DNA from: Xiphydria camelus
Taxonomy: Eukaryota; Arthropoda; Insecta; Hymenoptera; Xiphydriidae
Assembly: GCA_963678675.1 (NCBI GenBank)
Contig: OY783198.1
Span: 23,050,684 to 23,114,683, forward strand
Direction of reading: 5' to 3'
DNA: 64,000 nucleotides
A program made the translations under genes and the position numbers. Below are positions 1-13,492 of the stretch, piece by piece; the first letter of the stretch is position 1, and every line of letters begins with the position of its first letter. The notes below the pieces were generated by a model that was given only the letters and a program-made list of their open reading frames with translations, searched no databases and was not told the origin of the DNA.

Positions 1-467
1 TTTATTTTTGCCTATAGCTTAATATAAATTACCCCATGGGTAGACGTCACCACGTGACACACTGTCGAGCGCTATTACACGTTTTACGATAGGGCGTGGT
101 GGTGCGGCGTTCCATCTCGTCCCGTTGCCCTCCGTCGCGAAGGGACATCGCGAGGCGTAATCACGGGCCTCACGTCGCCGCGATCGTTATATCCGGGGAA
201 ACTCACCCCGTGCTGCGACGAGCCGTACGTATACATACGAACGCCTCTCCCGATATATCGACGCGTTGCGATCGCTCGCGATACGGATGTCCGACGATTT
301 TCTCGATACGTACCTGAAACGGAAAAATGAAAGGATCGTTAGACGGTGACGATGCGTCACGATGGAGCGATATCGCGCGGTAACCGTAACTCGGTAACGA
401 TTATTATCGTTGGATCGTCCTAATTACCGCGCCGTCGCGTCATTCCGACAACGGTCGGTATATAGCG

Positions 468-602
468 CGATACCTTGCTTTGAATACCTCGTAAGTGCAA
501 TTTTTGACGAAAATGCCATTTCAAACCTCAACGCAGTAAGCTATAAATGGCATTTTTGTGAAAAATTGCACTTACGAAGTTTTCAAAGTAAGTTATCGAT
601 AG
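468..602. mobile_element. Foldback MITE, family A (copy 1)
   Basis: Inverted arms of about 55 bp (468-522 and 545-599) share CGTAAGTGCAATTTTT and AAATGCCATTT blocks. The right arm continues CAGTAAGCTATAAATGG, as in the copy at 51600. The ends carry a degenerate TATCGATA-type terminus. No coding capacity; a non-autonomous DNA transposon is inferred. Confidence 0.8.
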
Positions 603-2291
603 GTACGGCGCGTGCGCGTCACGCGTGGTGAATTATCCGATCGAACGGGGGCCTCTGTGCGTATACGTATACGAGTCGAAATGAAAGAGAACTTTGGCGA
701 CCTTCGACCTTGCACGCGTCCGTCTCGAAAGCCTGCGCGGGGCCCGATGGCTTTCACCGTAAAAATGCAGCGCGAGTGCCGCCCGACGACGGTAATTACG
801 GCGAGTAGTTCCGGAAAAAATCGTCGAAAGCAACTTCCCCGAGATTCGCGCCAAATTCGATCAGCCTGCGCGACGAGCGGCGGTGGAAAATTCATCGACG
901 AGAGGAGCGGAGGAGGCGACGTCGTCCCCTTCTCAGCGAAAATCGCTCGGAGCGAGTCGTTAGACCCGCTTAGGAAAATCGACGAGGAAAGTAGCGCGCG
1001 GCGCGATCTGTACGGGGAGATTACCGACACGATCTGCGATACGATAATGGCTTTCCTTAAATGGACAGGAAACCCCGCGCGGTAGACGATGCGTCGAAGG
1101 CGTCTCGTTTTGTCAAAAGCGAGGAACGTCGAGCCGTGTGCGTTGAAGTTTCACTCGCCGCTTTAGCGCTCGTCGAGAAACGGCGGCAAAAAGAAGGACG
1201 GGGGCGACGTGCGAGTGTCGAGGAAGACGGAGGGGGAGAGCGGGGGTCGCTCGTTACGACTCCGGTGGGTCGAAAGTTTCGCGACCCTAATTCCGGTAAG
1301 TGCCAGGAAATAACGTTCGTAGGTATATAGCTAGGAATGTGAATAGACGCCGGCGGGAAGCGAGGAGTACATACACTCCCTCCGTCCGAATCTATACGTT
1401 CTCTCCTCCGGGATCCACCCTCACCCTCTCTTCCTGCCCCCGTCACAATCGTAGGGCATAAAGCTGTCAGAACGGCGACGACTAAACGTCCGAGGATGCA
1501 CGTCTCTCATGGAAATGTAGGAAGAAGAAGAAGTATTTTATTAGTTCCGAGAGACTAGGTCTTCCGAGAGCTCAAAACGAACGCAAAGAAAAATACTAAG
1601 AAAAATAACATAAATATACAAAGTAACACAATGAAAAAAAAATACATATACAATGACAGAGAGAGGTCAGTCGCGCTCTCTCGAATTCCGAAGTATTCGA
1701 AGAGTCGCGCGACGCGCGATTACGGCTCGTTCATTGAGCGAGCATGCTGGTTATACGTATATATTTATCGCTCTTACGCGGTGCATAAATTGAAATTACG
1801 ACCGTTACTCTTCGTGAGACTCGTGCTCTCAATCGGGGTGGACGGGTCCCGTCCAAAGTCCGCGACCGATAAAGGGGGCGCGCGGGGAGGAAGAAAACAG
1901 TCGAACGGACGACTCGCGCGTCTACGTCTCGTTTGGACGGTCTCGCGTGCGCGCGCGCGGAACAGGTGTCGCGGAAGGGGGAGCAGGTGTGGCTATACCT
2001 ATGCGCAACTCGCTGCGCGAATAGGCTCGGGTCGATGCGTGATTGTCGACGTATGCAGCCTCGAGTGGCGGAATGCACTTTCCAGCCGCGGTCGCGGCTC
2101 TGGTTGTTTCGTCAAAGGCCGTAATATTGCCGCCGCGCGTTCGCTTGCGCAGATACCCGCGGCGTCATACGACTCAATGTCAGAGCGGCGCGGGCCTTTC
2201 CCGTAATACGTACGCCGCGCGCGCCGCTTCTTTGTGCAACGTCTGCAAATACCGCGCTCTAGCCTCGCGCTTGATGACCACTGCACGGACT

Positions 2292-2491
2292 ACTCTGCCG
2301 TGTTAAGTTGAAAGGGCGTATCTATAAAAGAATCATTTTTCAGTTTATTGCATTTTATACAAGTCTGGTCACATTGTTTTATCATGTATTTTGAATTTCA
2401 TTATCAGCGTGGCACGAAAAGAATTAGAAAAACCCTGATATCTCAAAACTGTAAAAATGTCAGATAGAACCCCCTTTTAACACGGCAGTAC
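2292..2491. mobile_element. MITE-like inverted-repeat element
   Basis: The left end CTGCCGTGTTAA and right end TTAACACGGCAG are perfect 12-bp inverts. Weaker symmetry continues inward (AAGGG...TATCT against AGATA...CCCTT). The interior is AT-rich within CpG-rich surroundings. Confidence 0.7.
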
Positions 2492-3201
2492 TGCTTCGCC
2501 GTGTACCTGAAGGCCCGAACGTTCGTCGGAACGAAAAATTTCGATTTTAAGAGATCACGGCCAATGTTGAGCTTATCGATCACTAGATTTATAGAGAAAT
2601 TTTGACGAACTGGGCGACTGTCGGAAATAAAGCAATCGATAAACGCAACAGTGGCCATGTCCTTTTAAAAAGTCGACATTTTTCGTTGAAAAGAACGCTC
2701 GGAACTTCAAGCACGTGCTTCGCCGCGGCTCTCCAAATTGACTCTCGGGTAAACAGGTGTACGTGCCTATATGGTTGCCTATACGGGTACGGCGGCGAAC
2801 GTGTTACGAAGCTCTTTATGGACCAGGCTCGAAACGTCATCGCGAGATCGTACGCAGGTCTTCCTCGCGCGATCGATCGGGCACTTCCGTGAAGGTGTCC
2901 GTCGGAAGTCTGCTTGCATCGGAGAAACGCGTCGAAGCGTCGCGCGACAAAAAATCGGCGAGTATTCGCGCACGCAACGACCGACCGAATCGAAGCGCGA
3001 CGACGGTTTCGTTGGGCGTAATTACGAGTACTCCGGCGCAACGTGGCGAAGTCACGGGCGATAATTCAGCGACATAAATTCAACCTCTGCACCCGCCAAG
3101 GCCATTTTACATAATACCGCTGCCGTTGCAATATAAACCGGCCGCACCGCTCGAGTACGCGAGGTAGGTACGCGAAGGTTGAACCTGCCGCCTTTGCTCG
3201 A

Positions 3202-3207
<6 letters not shown>

Positions 3208-3235
<28 letters not shown>
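3208..3235. repeat. (CT)n microsatellite
   Basis: About 14 uninterrupted CT units. Confidence 0.95.
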
Positions 3236-3238
<3 letters not shown>

Positions 3239-4641
3239 GATCTTCCTTCTTTTTTTCTCGATGACGCAAACTCTCCGAGTCCCGTCCCGCTGCATCGACG
3301 AGCCCCTCTTCGATCGAAGGTCACTTTCGGAAGACGAGATCGCGACGAGAAAAGGTACCCGGAACGCGCGTACCCGTTTACTTGTACTACCCTTCGAGAC
3401 GGTGTGATTATCGAAAACGGAGAAGAAGAATTCATCGATCGCACCGTCGTCCCCGTTTAGCCCGTAAAATCGTCGCAGAATTAGTGAAATAATCGAGAAG
3501 CGCGTACTTTTTCGCGCCGCGTCGTTGTGCGAGGTTTCGAGCATTATCGGACCGTCGAGTTGAAGCGTTTATAGCTGGCTTACACCAGGCTACACTGGTG
3601 TTACACCGAGAGTATAACTTTTGACGCGATCGAGATAGGCAGGTGTAACTCGAGTGTAACTCGGTGCAGCTAAAATCCTGCCCACAGCCGAAAAGGGTAT
3701 CAGACCGTCGAAGCAACGCGCGTATATATGTATACATAGGTGTACAGCAGCGCTCGACTCGGAGGCACGGGCATCGCGATATCCGTCCGTATCCCGTTTC
3801 ACCTTCGCGAGCCAACGAGGAGCGAGACGTCGGAATGCTATTTGACCGATACGGAGACCAATTAGAGATGAGGAAAGACGAATCGACGGTCGAGACGGCG
3901 AAAAAAAGGCGTTCGAAAGACCTCCGCGAGAATCTTTGTCCACGGAGTCGTGCCGCTTCGCGAGCGACGCTCGAGCGCTCGAGGTATCGTCGCGTGGTTA
4001 CAGCTGTTCCGAGCGGAGCAGTGGTACCTGCGCGACGCAAGGTAAAAGGGGGCGAACAAAGGTTTCGTACCGGCGGCGCGGGTCTTTCGAAGATCGAGCC
4101 GTGCTTTGGAAGCGTGGGCTGTACGCGGGAGGGAGTGGCGGAGGAGGGGGAGGAGAAGAAGGGGAAGGAGGAGGCTAAAGACGTCCGGAGGCGATTGCGT
4201 ATCTCGTTCGCGAAAGAGACGGCCGGGGAGGGTGGAGGGTGTCTTTAGGAGGAGAGTAATCCGAGTTTGTAGAAATATGTAAATTCCAGGGGGATTTATC
4301 GAGGGCACCGTATCCCCCGAGCAGCATAATTTATGATAATTTCCACGGCGAGGTCTAATTCGGTGGTAGCGCGTTCCGCGCGCGATTTCTACCGTTTCGC
4401 TGCCGGCCCCGCATACCTAGTTCGTTCGAAATGGAAGAAAGTCGTTTCGAGAGGGAAGGAAAGGAATGGAAAACGATCGGGACAACTCTCGAGTAGCGTC
4501 TCGACGGCTGTGCCGTCTCGGTAATCGTTACCGCGGTCCGCGTAATACACCGGCGTGACGTCGCAGTGCCGTCTCTCCCCCTCCTCCTCACCGTAATTCA
4601 GTCTCTTTCGCGCGGCAGATTTTCTTGCCACAGCGTACAAA

Positions 4642-4796
4642 TCGACGCTCGCAAATAAGAACATCGCAAAATGCAAGAGCAAAAATAATGTAGAAATCAT
4701 GGTTTTAACTGAAAGAGGAGAATTTCTTATATTGAAATGTGATGTTCTCATTTTGGCCAAAAATTGAGATACGATGTTCTTATTTGCCAGCGTCGA
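4642..4796. mobile_element. MITE-like element with 25-bp terminal inverted repeats
   Basis: The left end (4642-4666) contains GCAAATAAGAACATCG. The right end (4772-4796) is its inverse with one mismatch in about 25 bp. The interior of about 105 bp is AT-rich and repeats GATGTTCT once more. No target duplication is clear. Confidence 0.8.
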
Positions 4797-7700
4797 CATT
4801 TCCGTAAGCACATAAACGTATTAAGACATAACGCGAGGACTGATAGCCAATGAGAAGAGGTGTTTAGGTTGGCTGATCCAACGGAACGAATTTATTCCTG
4901 GAACTGAAGCGTAAGTAGAAATTTCGTTCTCACGCGACGTCTTAAATTTATGCTCATGGAAATTTGCGCGCTGTGGCCTTTAGCGCTCCGACGGACTCTG
5001 CAACGTCGATGCGAGACGCGTGATTGGCACCCGTACACAAGCGGTCTCGTCCAGCGAGTCGTGAGCAATTTTTCTCTCCGACACCGAACGCGAGAAGCCA
5101 CCGCGCGCGCGCGGCGAGCGTTCGACGAATGCTCGACCGCGCGCATCCCCCTCTTTCCGGTGCGCGATTATTCACGATGGGCGTGAGCGACGTCTCTCTT
5201 TGCGCGCGCAAGGTGCAGTCCACACCGTCGCGCGTGTACACGCGCGGGCATAACGGTCAAGCGCGTCGGTGTGGGCGCGTGACGGGACGTCCAGTCCAAC
5301 GACTCTTCCGATCGGAAATGCCTAAAATAGGCAGTGTGGCGGGAATCGAAATGCGCGTAACGGTTCTCTCGAGACTCGGAGCCGGATTTTACGCGCGCGG
5401 GGAGGGACTTCCCCACCGTAACGCGAGCGTGGATGCGGACGCGTCTTGGAGCGAGCACGACCGGACGAGGAGTGCTCGCGCTCGCGGAGATTAAAGAAAC
5501 TAATCCAAGTCGATATACTCTGGATATTTTCTGGTCCGGGGCAAGAGATACCGGAAGTTTCACACGGGTATGCGGGTACGGGTACGTGTAATCGGTAGCC
5601 GCGAGAGAGAGAGACCGGAGAAACGAGAATTTTCTACGATTCTCGGATTCGACGTCGCGAGAGGAGAATCGTGCGAGACGCGTTTCGTTGCCGGTGGATA
5701 ACACACCTACGCGATTAGGAACAGAGGCCATTTACCGCGCGGAACGCGGCGCGCCGGTCCCTTTCTCTCTTCTCTCCCGCCCCTCTATTTTTCCTTCTTC
5801 CTTCCTCGCGCGAGAACCTTTCTCCGTCGACTCGATCCGCGCTCTTCGTTCCTTCGAGCGAAGAACTCGCCTCGGATCGGGCCCGACAGGCGACATCGAC
5901 GGCAACGGCTGCGGCTGCGACTGCGGTGTACCGTAATCCGCCAGCGCCGGAAGTGCACTCCCTGCGCGAGCGGGCGTGGCCCTCTCGCGCCATTCAAATA
6001 ACGCGTCGCATATGAATGAGGCACCATTGATAAAAGAGGACCGCCGTTGTTGTCTCGATTCCCCTCGCATTGTCTCTCTCACTCTGCTGTTTCCACCATT
6101 TCGACTTTCTCTTCGCCGCTGCTCCGCCGCCCTGCGATTACCGCGGTGAGCGATCCTCCTTTTCCCGTTTCGAACAGTTTCTACAATTTTGTTGCGTAAA
6201 ATCGACGTATCCGGAACGATATAGTTTTTAAGGGTTGCGAAATTTACGAAGAACTCTTTACAAGTAAGAAGCGTTTTTCCGTACGACGGACGTAGACTCG
6301 GTGGGCTACGAAATATTTCGACCACCGTGTGTATACGCGTCGGTCCCCTCCGATTAGGTGATGCGTGCCTACCTAGGAGTCTACGACTTTTCTACGAGGG
6401 GACGAATTCTATCGGGCCATACGGCGCGTCGCGTCGGGAGACCGACCCCGCCGCGGTCCACCCTCTACAAATGGCTAGATCTAACGAGGGAGAGGGAGAG
6501 AGACAGCAGGAGTATCGCTGCTTGACGAATCCGCTGGGATCTTCGCTCGACCGGGATCCCGTTGAAAATTTCAGAGCGACGGCATCCTGGCTACACACAC
6601 CACGTTGATAACGAGAATGCCGTCGATTGACGTCACGCGTGGCGACTGTGACAATCCATCCATCGATCGGAGTGGATACGCGGCGAGTAGGCGTGCAATT
6701 TTTGTTCCTCGTACGCCGAGTGACTCGAAAACGAAGGGTTCGCGCGCGATAACGGAGACGGTTCGTCACGGAATGAATACGCCGGCGATGCTTCCCTCCC
6801 CATCCATTCGCCCCGTCACCCTTCCCCACGTTCGACCGCGAACCAATGTTTTCTCTACTCGAACGCGATAAATCCTTCCAATCCCAATTAAGCGACCCCC
6901 TCTCGCTTTCGCGGATCGTTTCGATCGACCGATGGCTCGAGCTTCGCAGACTTCCACTTTTACGCGCGGTTTCCCGATCTGACATCACCGGTGGGAGAGT
7001 TACGTGCGTACACATGCGCTGCGATACCTACGTACGTCAATTTATACATTAACGTCTCCGACCGCAGGACGGGAGAGACCGGCCGGCGGTCGATCGACCA
7101 GGCGCTCATGAGGCGCGACGAGCGAACGGCTCTTTTATTCTTCGTCGAGACACCTACCCGACGCGTTACGGCGAATTGGCGAGTCGCGCTCGACTCGCTG
7201 CGCGGGACCGGTTAGACGTCGGTCGGTGCGAACGTTATCGTTAACGTCGTAACCGCGGTACGCAATTGGTAGTCGCTCCGTCAAAACCACCTGTTACTTA
7301 TTATATCTAATATATCAGCGCGCGCGATGCGACGCGGACGTGCGGAGGACATACTTTCCACGGCATTTTTATAACAAATTTGTCTTCGTATACGTATATT
7401 CTGTCGCGATCATATTCAAACGCGCTCGAACGTAGCGCAAACGGGGACGCACGACCTCGAGTCCCGATCGGAGGTTGAGAACCTCCGAACCAGGGGGATG
7501 GGTAGACGTGCTCGAGAGGAAGGTTCGCTTCGAGCACCGTCCTCCCTTCGCGACCCTCTCTTCCGGACGCTCCCGTATACCATACCGCGTGAGGCACCTT
7601 CCACGGAACACACACGCCCACCCCATCGCGGGACTTCTCTCCGCGTGCGCGCGTCAGATGCGTGAGCACCACTGCAGGGCCAAGTTTTAGGAGCGTTTCG

Positions 7701-9444
7701 AGCGTAGGTAGAGACGAACGCGTGTTTCTCGCGAAGAGGGGTGGCACTATTTTCGAGCGCGATCCCTCCCTCCTGCGATAACGCGACGCGGCGACGTCGG
7801 AGGACGAGGTTCCCCGGAGAGGGGCAACTAATCGGAGCAACCACCGTCTGACAAGGGAACCAGATGGCACGGAGACGTGTTCACGCGTGTCATATCTGTT
7901 CTTCGTACGCGAGAGAATGCATCGGGCTCTGTACGCGTACGAGCTAATCGCGATAAGGCGATCGCTCGATCGACGGAACGCAAAGTTTTTGCGAACGCCG
8001 ATATCACGCGATCCGACCGAAAGCAAACGATGGTTATCACGGGAACGCCGCGCGCGTACCTATCCTCGGTATTTTCGACGGCATATGGGAAACGCGCGAC
8101 CGAGCACCGAGTGGGAGCGCCACGTCAGCGGGACTAACGACGCGAGAGACGCGGGGAAACATGATTTACGTCGGCGGAGGGGCAGGCGCGCGGCGACGAA
8201 GATAGGGAGACGAGAGAGCGGGGGTAGAAGTGTCTTAAAAATTTAACAACTCGGTACTTGGCGCTATTCGGAACGACTGTCGAAACTTGGGCTACGAGAC
8301 GGTGGGAGGGAGACGGCGTACCGTCTCGCCTCGCGGGAGGGCAGCTGAAAGCTTTGGTCTCTCTGTTTCGAAATATTTCATCCCTGCCGTTCCCCTCCCT
8401 TCTCGTCGAACGCGTCGTCGCGTACGTATCGGAAAAAGAGGCCTCTCTATGCGTATATACCTACATTCGTTACGGGACGTTCGTCCATTATTTACGTTTC
8501 TCGAAACTCCGCGCGCGCGCTCGAGAGAGTCGACCGTGGCGAGAGAAGTGAATGGCCCTGAATATTCATGCTGTTTCTCGCGCGCAAGGCGGTTCGTCTC
8601 TCGACGAGTGCAAGTGAAAAACGTCGGAGCTGCGGAAAGAGAGGATCGACCGCTTCCATATCGCCCGTTCTTCGGCTATCCGCGCCGCGATCGCGACGAA
8701 TAACGCGCGCGTGCGCGAGTTTTCCGATGCGACGTGGGAGGGTGCGGAGTCGTGGGACTACGAAGGAGACTGGCCTCGCTGGCGGGGAGAGGAGGCCTTC
8801 GGGTGAAATGGAGATAATTGATCTTGAACAAAAACGCGAACGGGTTATAATTTCACGTTAAGGGGCGTGGGCGAATCTCGCGCGCGATACACGCGGTAAA
8901 TATAGCAAGTACATCTTTCGCCGATACAAATTCGTTCGAGTGACATTCGTGTGGACGATTGCGTCTATTTATAAACGACGGAAACGTTATTCCGTTTACG
9001 TTCGACCGTATCGATCGACACGCGGCTGACAAATTCATCGCATTCCTATCGGTACGGGAGGGAGGGAGGGAGGGCGGGCGGGGCACATAACGGGCGAGGT
9101 ACTCTCCACGATCGGGTACAGATACCTGCAGGTCAAATTCGCAGGGAGCGGTCGTAGGGCGCGTGGGTGTGGAAATCCCGGAGTTCCTAAAATCGTCTCG
9201 TTGCCGTTATATTATTATTATTAACCCCATTGTTCGATCGATCCGGGGAGACTGGCCTCGACAACGGCGTTCGAACCGGGATCCCCCCCGTGGTTCCCGA
9301 GCTGCGATGCGATTGTCCACGGGGTGTCCGGCAGAGTACCAGGGCGCGCATAGATATCAAAGTTGGTAGAACCAACGACGGACGGACATTTACCGTCGTT
9401 CTGCAACGTCACGACCACCTTTCCCCGTATCGAACGGTATATTT

Positions 9445-9697
9445 CAATCAACTCTCTAAGGACGATGTTTTCCAAAAGCATACAATTTGTGGAAAAGATT
9501 ATTATCAGATTATATTTGCGTGGTGTTGTCATATTTAAGTGATACGTTATATCAGGAAAAGATTTTTTTCAAAAATTTCGAAACTAAGCGCAATGAATAA
9601 GTTACAGCCAGCGCCGAGCCAAAAGTCTCCAATCACCGTCGCAATTGTAAACAGACTGAAACGTAACGAAAACGTAATCGTCGTCCTTAGAGGGTTA
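9445..9697. mobile_element. Decayed inverted-repeat element, possibly TTAA type
   Basis: TCTAAGGACGA near 9455 is inverted at 9680-9692 (TCGTCCTTAGA). The right end reads AGAGGGTTAA, as in other TTAA elements of this window. The left end has lost a clear TTAA. The interior is AT-rich and about 250 bp long. Confidence 0.45.
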
Positions 9698-11347
9698 AAG
9701 ACGATTCCGGTCCACCTGCGTCGATCACGCGCGCGCGCGCGCGCAACAATCATTCGTGTCTTCCTTCTACCCGGTTTTAATGTACCTATTCTTCGTCGCG
9801 CGTACGAAGCTCATCGCCTCCCTCGGTTATTTAACGGGGAGAAGGGATTGGGGCTTTATCGGGCTCTCGCCGGGAAATTCGTCGAGATTCGTGGCTTTTT
9901 TGCACGGCTGGCTGCACGTGTCGGGTTGAAGCGCGTACGCGTACGCACGTCTATACCTGCGGGCGAGCGAGTGGAAGGACCCGGGCTCGCGTCGTCTCCC
10001 TCGCTCGTATCTCACTTCCGCACCCTTCCGCGTCAAAGTACCCACCGCGCGTAGCGCGCCTGGAGGGTGCTTTTCCCTCTTCGACCCTCTTCCTCCGTCG
10101 CCGAGGCCGCAGTCGTCCTCCGCCCGCCAACCCCTGCATCCCTCGACACATCGGCGGTCCTCCCGCTCCCCCGCTCACCGTGGACCTCGCGATACCACCC
10201 CCGGCGGTCGATACGTCTAGCACCCCCGCGTACGCCTCTCCTCGCCCTCTTCCGGCGAACCCTTCGCTCCGATCTGGATGTAGGACACGAGGAGTGAAGA
10301 GGAAGTGAAAAGAAGGGAGAGAAAGAGAGAGAGAGAGAGAGCCCCTTCCTCCCTTTTCCGAGCTCGCGCGAAGGAAAGTCGGGGGGAGTGAGGTGCTGGA
10401 GAGAATTACCGCATCTCCGAAAGTGTCGCGTAAGAATTGAAGCCCTCGGGGGAAACTAGTAATGTGCCACATTACGATTATTTTGAGGAAAGCTGGCTTC
10501 AAAGTTGCTTTTAAATCCTCAAATCAGATTACTCAATAAGGAAACTAAGTGACAGAGTGGCACCATCTATAATCAATGGCCCTAATATGTATGTTGTGGC
10601 TTGTTACCCTTCTTAGCCGGTCAAATTATGCGATTAACTGAATTTGCCATAACATGTGGCTTATTGCTATTTTCCTCCGAGAGCGCTCCAATTACAGATT
10701 TGACGTCGTACGCGCGACTCGCCTACTTTTGCCTCGTACAATTTATGCCTGGATCTCGAAACGAACTTGCGTAACCGAAGGCAAGATTCCGGTTTGTACG
10801 ACGGTATTACGGCAGATCGGAAGCACCCGCGGCGCCAGTCGAAAAATTCAGTTACGATCGCACTGAACGAGGAGCGAAACAGTGAAATTCATCGTCCGTT
10901 CCACCCGCTTCGATCGGACCGTGCGACTCGCATTCTCGGATTCAGCGCAAACGCTATTTACTTTTCCACGCGTGCGCGTCGGCGCGTTCTCTTTTCTCTC
11001 TTCTTCGAAAAATCGACGGGAGAACGAAGTTTATCGCGCTTCCACTTTTTCTCGCATCGTAATTCGATGAATCGAGAGTGTACGCGTGCGTGCGAGTATT
11101 CCTCTCCAAACGGGAACGAATTAATCGTCCGTTTCCTCGTCGTTTCTTTCGTCACGCCGACACGAAGTGTTAGAACGGCTTTTAATACCGATAAAGTAAT
11201 CACGTTGATAAAACAATGGTATAATACGATCAGTTTTTTTCCCTCGTCCCTCGTCTATCCTTTCATCTTTGAATCCGCTGGACCATTCGGTTCGACGAGA
11301 GGCACAGGTAGAGGAGGAGAACGAGGGGTGAGAAGAACATAATCGTC

Positions 11348-11368
11348 GGGGGGGGGGGGGGGGGGGGG
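11348..11368. repeat. Poly(G) run of 21
   Basis: Twenty-one consecutive G on the plus strand, exceptional in length. It could form G-quadruplex structures. The exact count may be affected by sequencing. Confidence 0.9.
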
Positions 11369-13492
11369 ATACTCCCGTTCGAAGAAACAGTGACACGGTC
11401 CGCGGACGTTATATGTTCGGGCCAACTTGTAAATCCAATATACGACCGATACGAGGCTGGAACGGAGTTTCGGAAAGACCCTCGACCTCCTTCGCTCTCT
11501 CTTGTTCTTCTTTTCCTTTCCCCCAATTTCCATATTCCGTGGTAGGGGTCTTTCGGTAGTCGCTCGACTCTCTCCTGCTAGGTGCGCTCGCGTTTACACA
11601 GTACAGGTGCGTCCGAGAAGTGATGATAAATTCGTCAAACTTTCGATCGTAGGTACTCGCATCGTCGCGACGGTTCGACGGCGCGCGTTGGCTTCCATTT
11701 TCGCGAGCACAATTCGCGCAGCGCCGCGTAGGACAAGAGCGTTGAACGTTTCTACCCCGAAGAACGAGCGAGAGAGTCTGGATCGATCCCGAGCGTGGCG
11801 AGATCGGGCGACCGGTGTAGCGAATGCGGAGCGGTGCGAGAGTCATTGTTCTCGGTTGACTTGCATTTCGCGGGAGGTTGATATAATAGATCGATCGCTG
11901 GGTTCGCCTCGCTCCCTCTTACACGGCGGGAAAAAGGACGAGAATGCGTTATTCGAGCACCGTACAGTCTACATCGTCAGGGATGCGCGATGAATTTCTC
12001 GCCGCGAAGACTCGAATTCCACGGGAAATGTCAATCGACCGCGGACGCTCGGCCATCGACAGAGCGATGTCTGGGCTAGGACGAGGATCCGGGAAGTGAC
12101 GGATTAATCTGAATTTCTTTTCTCCTTCGAGATTTCTTTCGAACCAAAGTATCCCGTGAAAGAACTAATCATCGAGATGGAAACCGCCGCGTCGCGCGCC
12201 CCTGTCCTTCCATGCGCGACGACCACCCCCATTTTACTCCGCCGCACCGTCGAATTTCTCCGAGCGCGCCCGCGTGCGCGCACCGGCCGGAAGTTGTCGG
12301 TTTAGATAAGATCTGTGCCGCGAAATTCCTCCTCTTCTCGCGTGTGCGTCCCGTAACCCCTTCCACCCTACCGATCACCGATCCACGGTGCACACCTCGT
12401 TCCCTCCGATCACGATCGCGTTTCGATCGTGTTCGGAAAGGAGGTACAGCGCGGTGGGAAAGGCAGGCAGGCAGGCAGGAAGGATGAAGGGAGCTCGAGA
12501 GGTCCTACTCCTCACGCGTATATTTACGGCCGAGTCGCAATTAACGTCCGAATACAAAGGGAAACGCCGAGAACACGGAGGCTGGTCTTCCGCGAATTAT
12601 GCTCCACTTTGGAAGCCTCTGGCTTCAAAGGAAAAGATAAATTGAATTTTAGGGCCGCGGTGTCCGTGCCTTCGTCGTGCGCGTTTTCGCGCAGCCCGGC
12701 CCTCTTTGCCGCGCGAGTCGGCGAATAAAATTTGCCAGCGACTGAAACCTCTCGGAGCCGACACAGTCATTCGGAGCGAGGGCCTTGTGTGTTGCCGCGC
12801 TGCTATACGCGAGAGTAAATGGAATAAACCTTCGCGGCTTTGAGCGTTTTCTCTCGTTGGAAGGGAAGACACTTTCTCGCGTAACTTCGATTGTTTCGCA
12901 TCGATCGTGCGCGCCCTCTGAAGTGCGAATACACGCGTTCGCACGACGAAGAAGAAGCGCCGATTAAAAGGTCGAGAAACGCGCGGGACTCACGCGAGTT
13001 CGTGTAGCGCGGCACGCGATTCTGCGCTCCCGTCTCTGTCCGAGTGACCGCGACTTTGTATATCGGCCGAACGTCAACACGGCGAAAAGCATCTCGTCGC
13101 GCGCAATATCCCGTCAACAATGTTAACTTCTCGCGGTGATTTTCGAGAAAAAGACGATACCCCGACGCGAGTTCGTCGAGCTTCGTCCTCCCCGAGGAGT
13201 TTTTGTTCGAGAGAATGCAGCGCGCACGATTTCTCGTGAGCGAAGCGTGATTCGACGGTTCTCGTGGAATTCTTCCAGAACGGTGAATTCGAGGCGATCG
13301 CCCCTCTGCAGTCCTCTCCACGCCCTCCGCGTATCACGCGGAGCCGTCTTTTTCTCCGCGATCCATACCCATGGGTATCCCTCTCTCGTTCGTTGCGTCG
13401 CGCTCGTTTCCTCCCGAGCGAATCTCTCACGGCGCGTCGCCACCTCGTGGAAAGGTTCTATCGGCCGCTCTTCCCGCCTCCCCACGAATCGA

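Larger units (their letters stand above)
1..13492. other. Gene-poor CpG-rich region
   Basis: No coding exon could be supported. Open frames of 60-240 codons occur on both strands, but they are Arg/Ser-rich and lack domains and matching splice sites, as expected of CpG-rich DNA with few stops. The stretch holds the MITEs at 468, 2292, 4642 and 9445 and several short purine tracts. The AT-rich patch at 10,450-10,680 looks like transposon debris, but I see no terminal repeats. Confidence 0.6.

Noticed and set aside
9230..9300. tRNA-like B box (GGTTCGAACGCC) on the minus strand
   Set aside because: No A box or cloverleaf could be drawn around it. At most a fragment of a tRNA-derived SINE.
10450..10680. 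AT-rich island resembling a transposon fragment
   Set aside because: No terminal repeats or target duplication could be defined.
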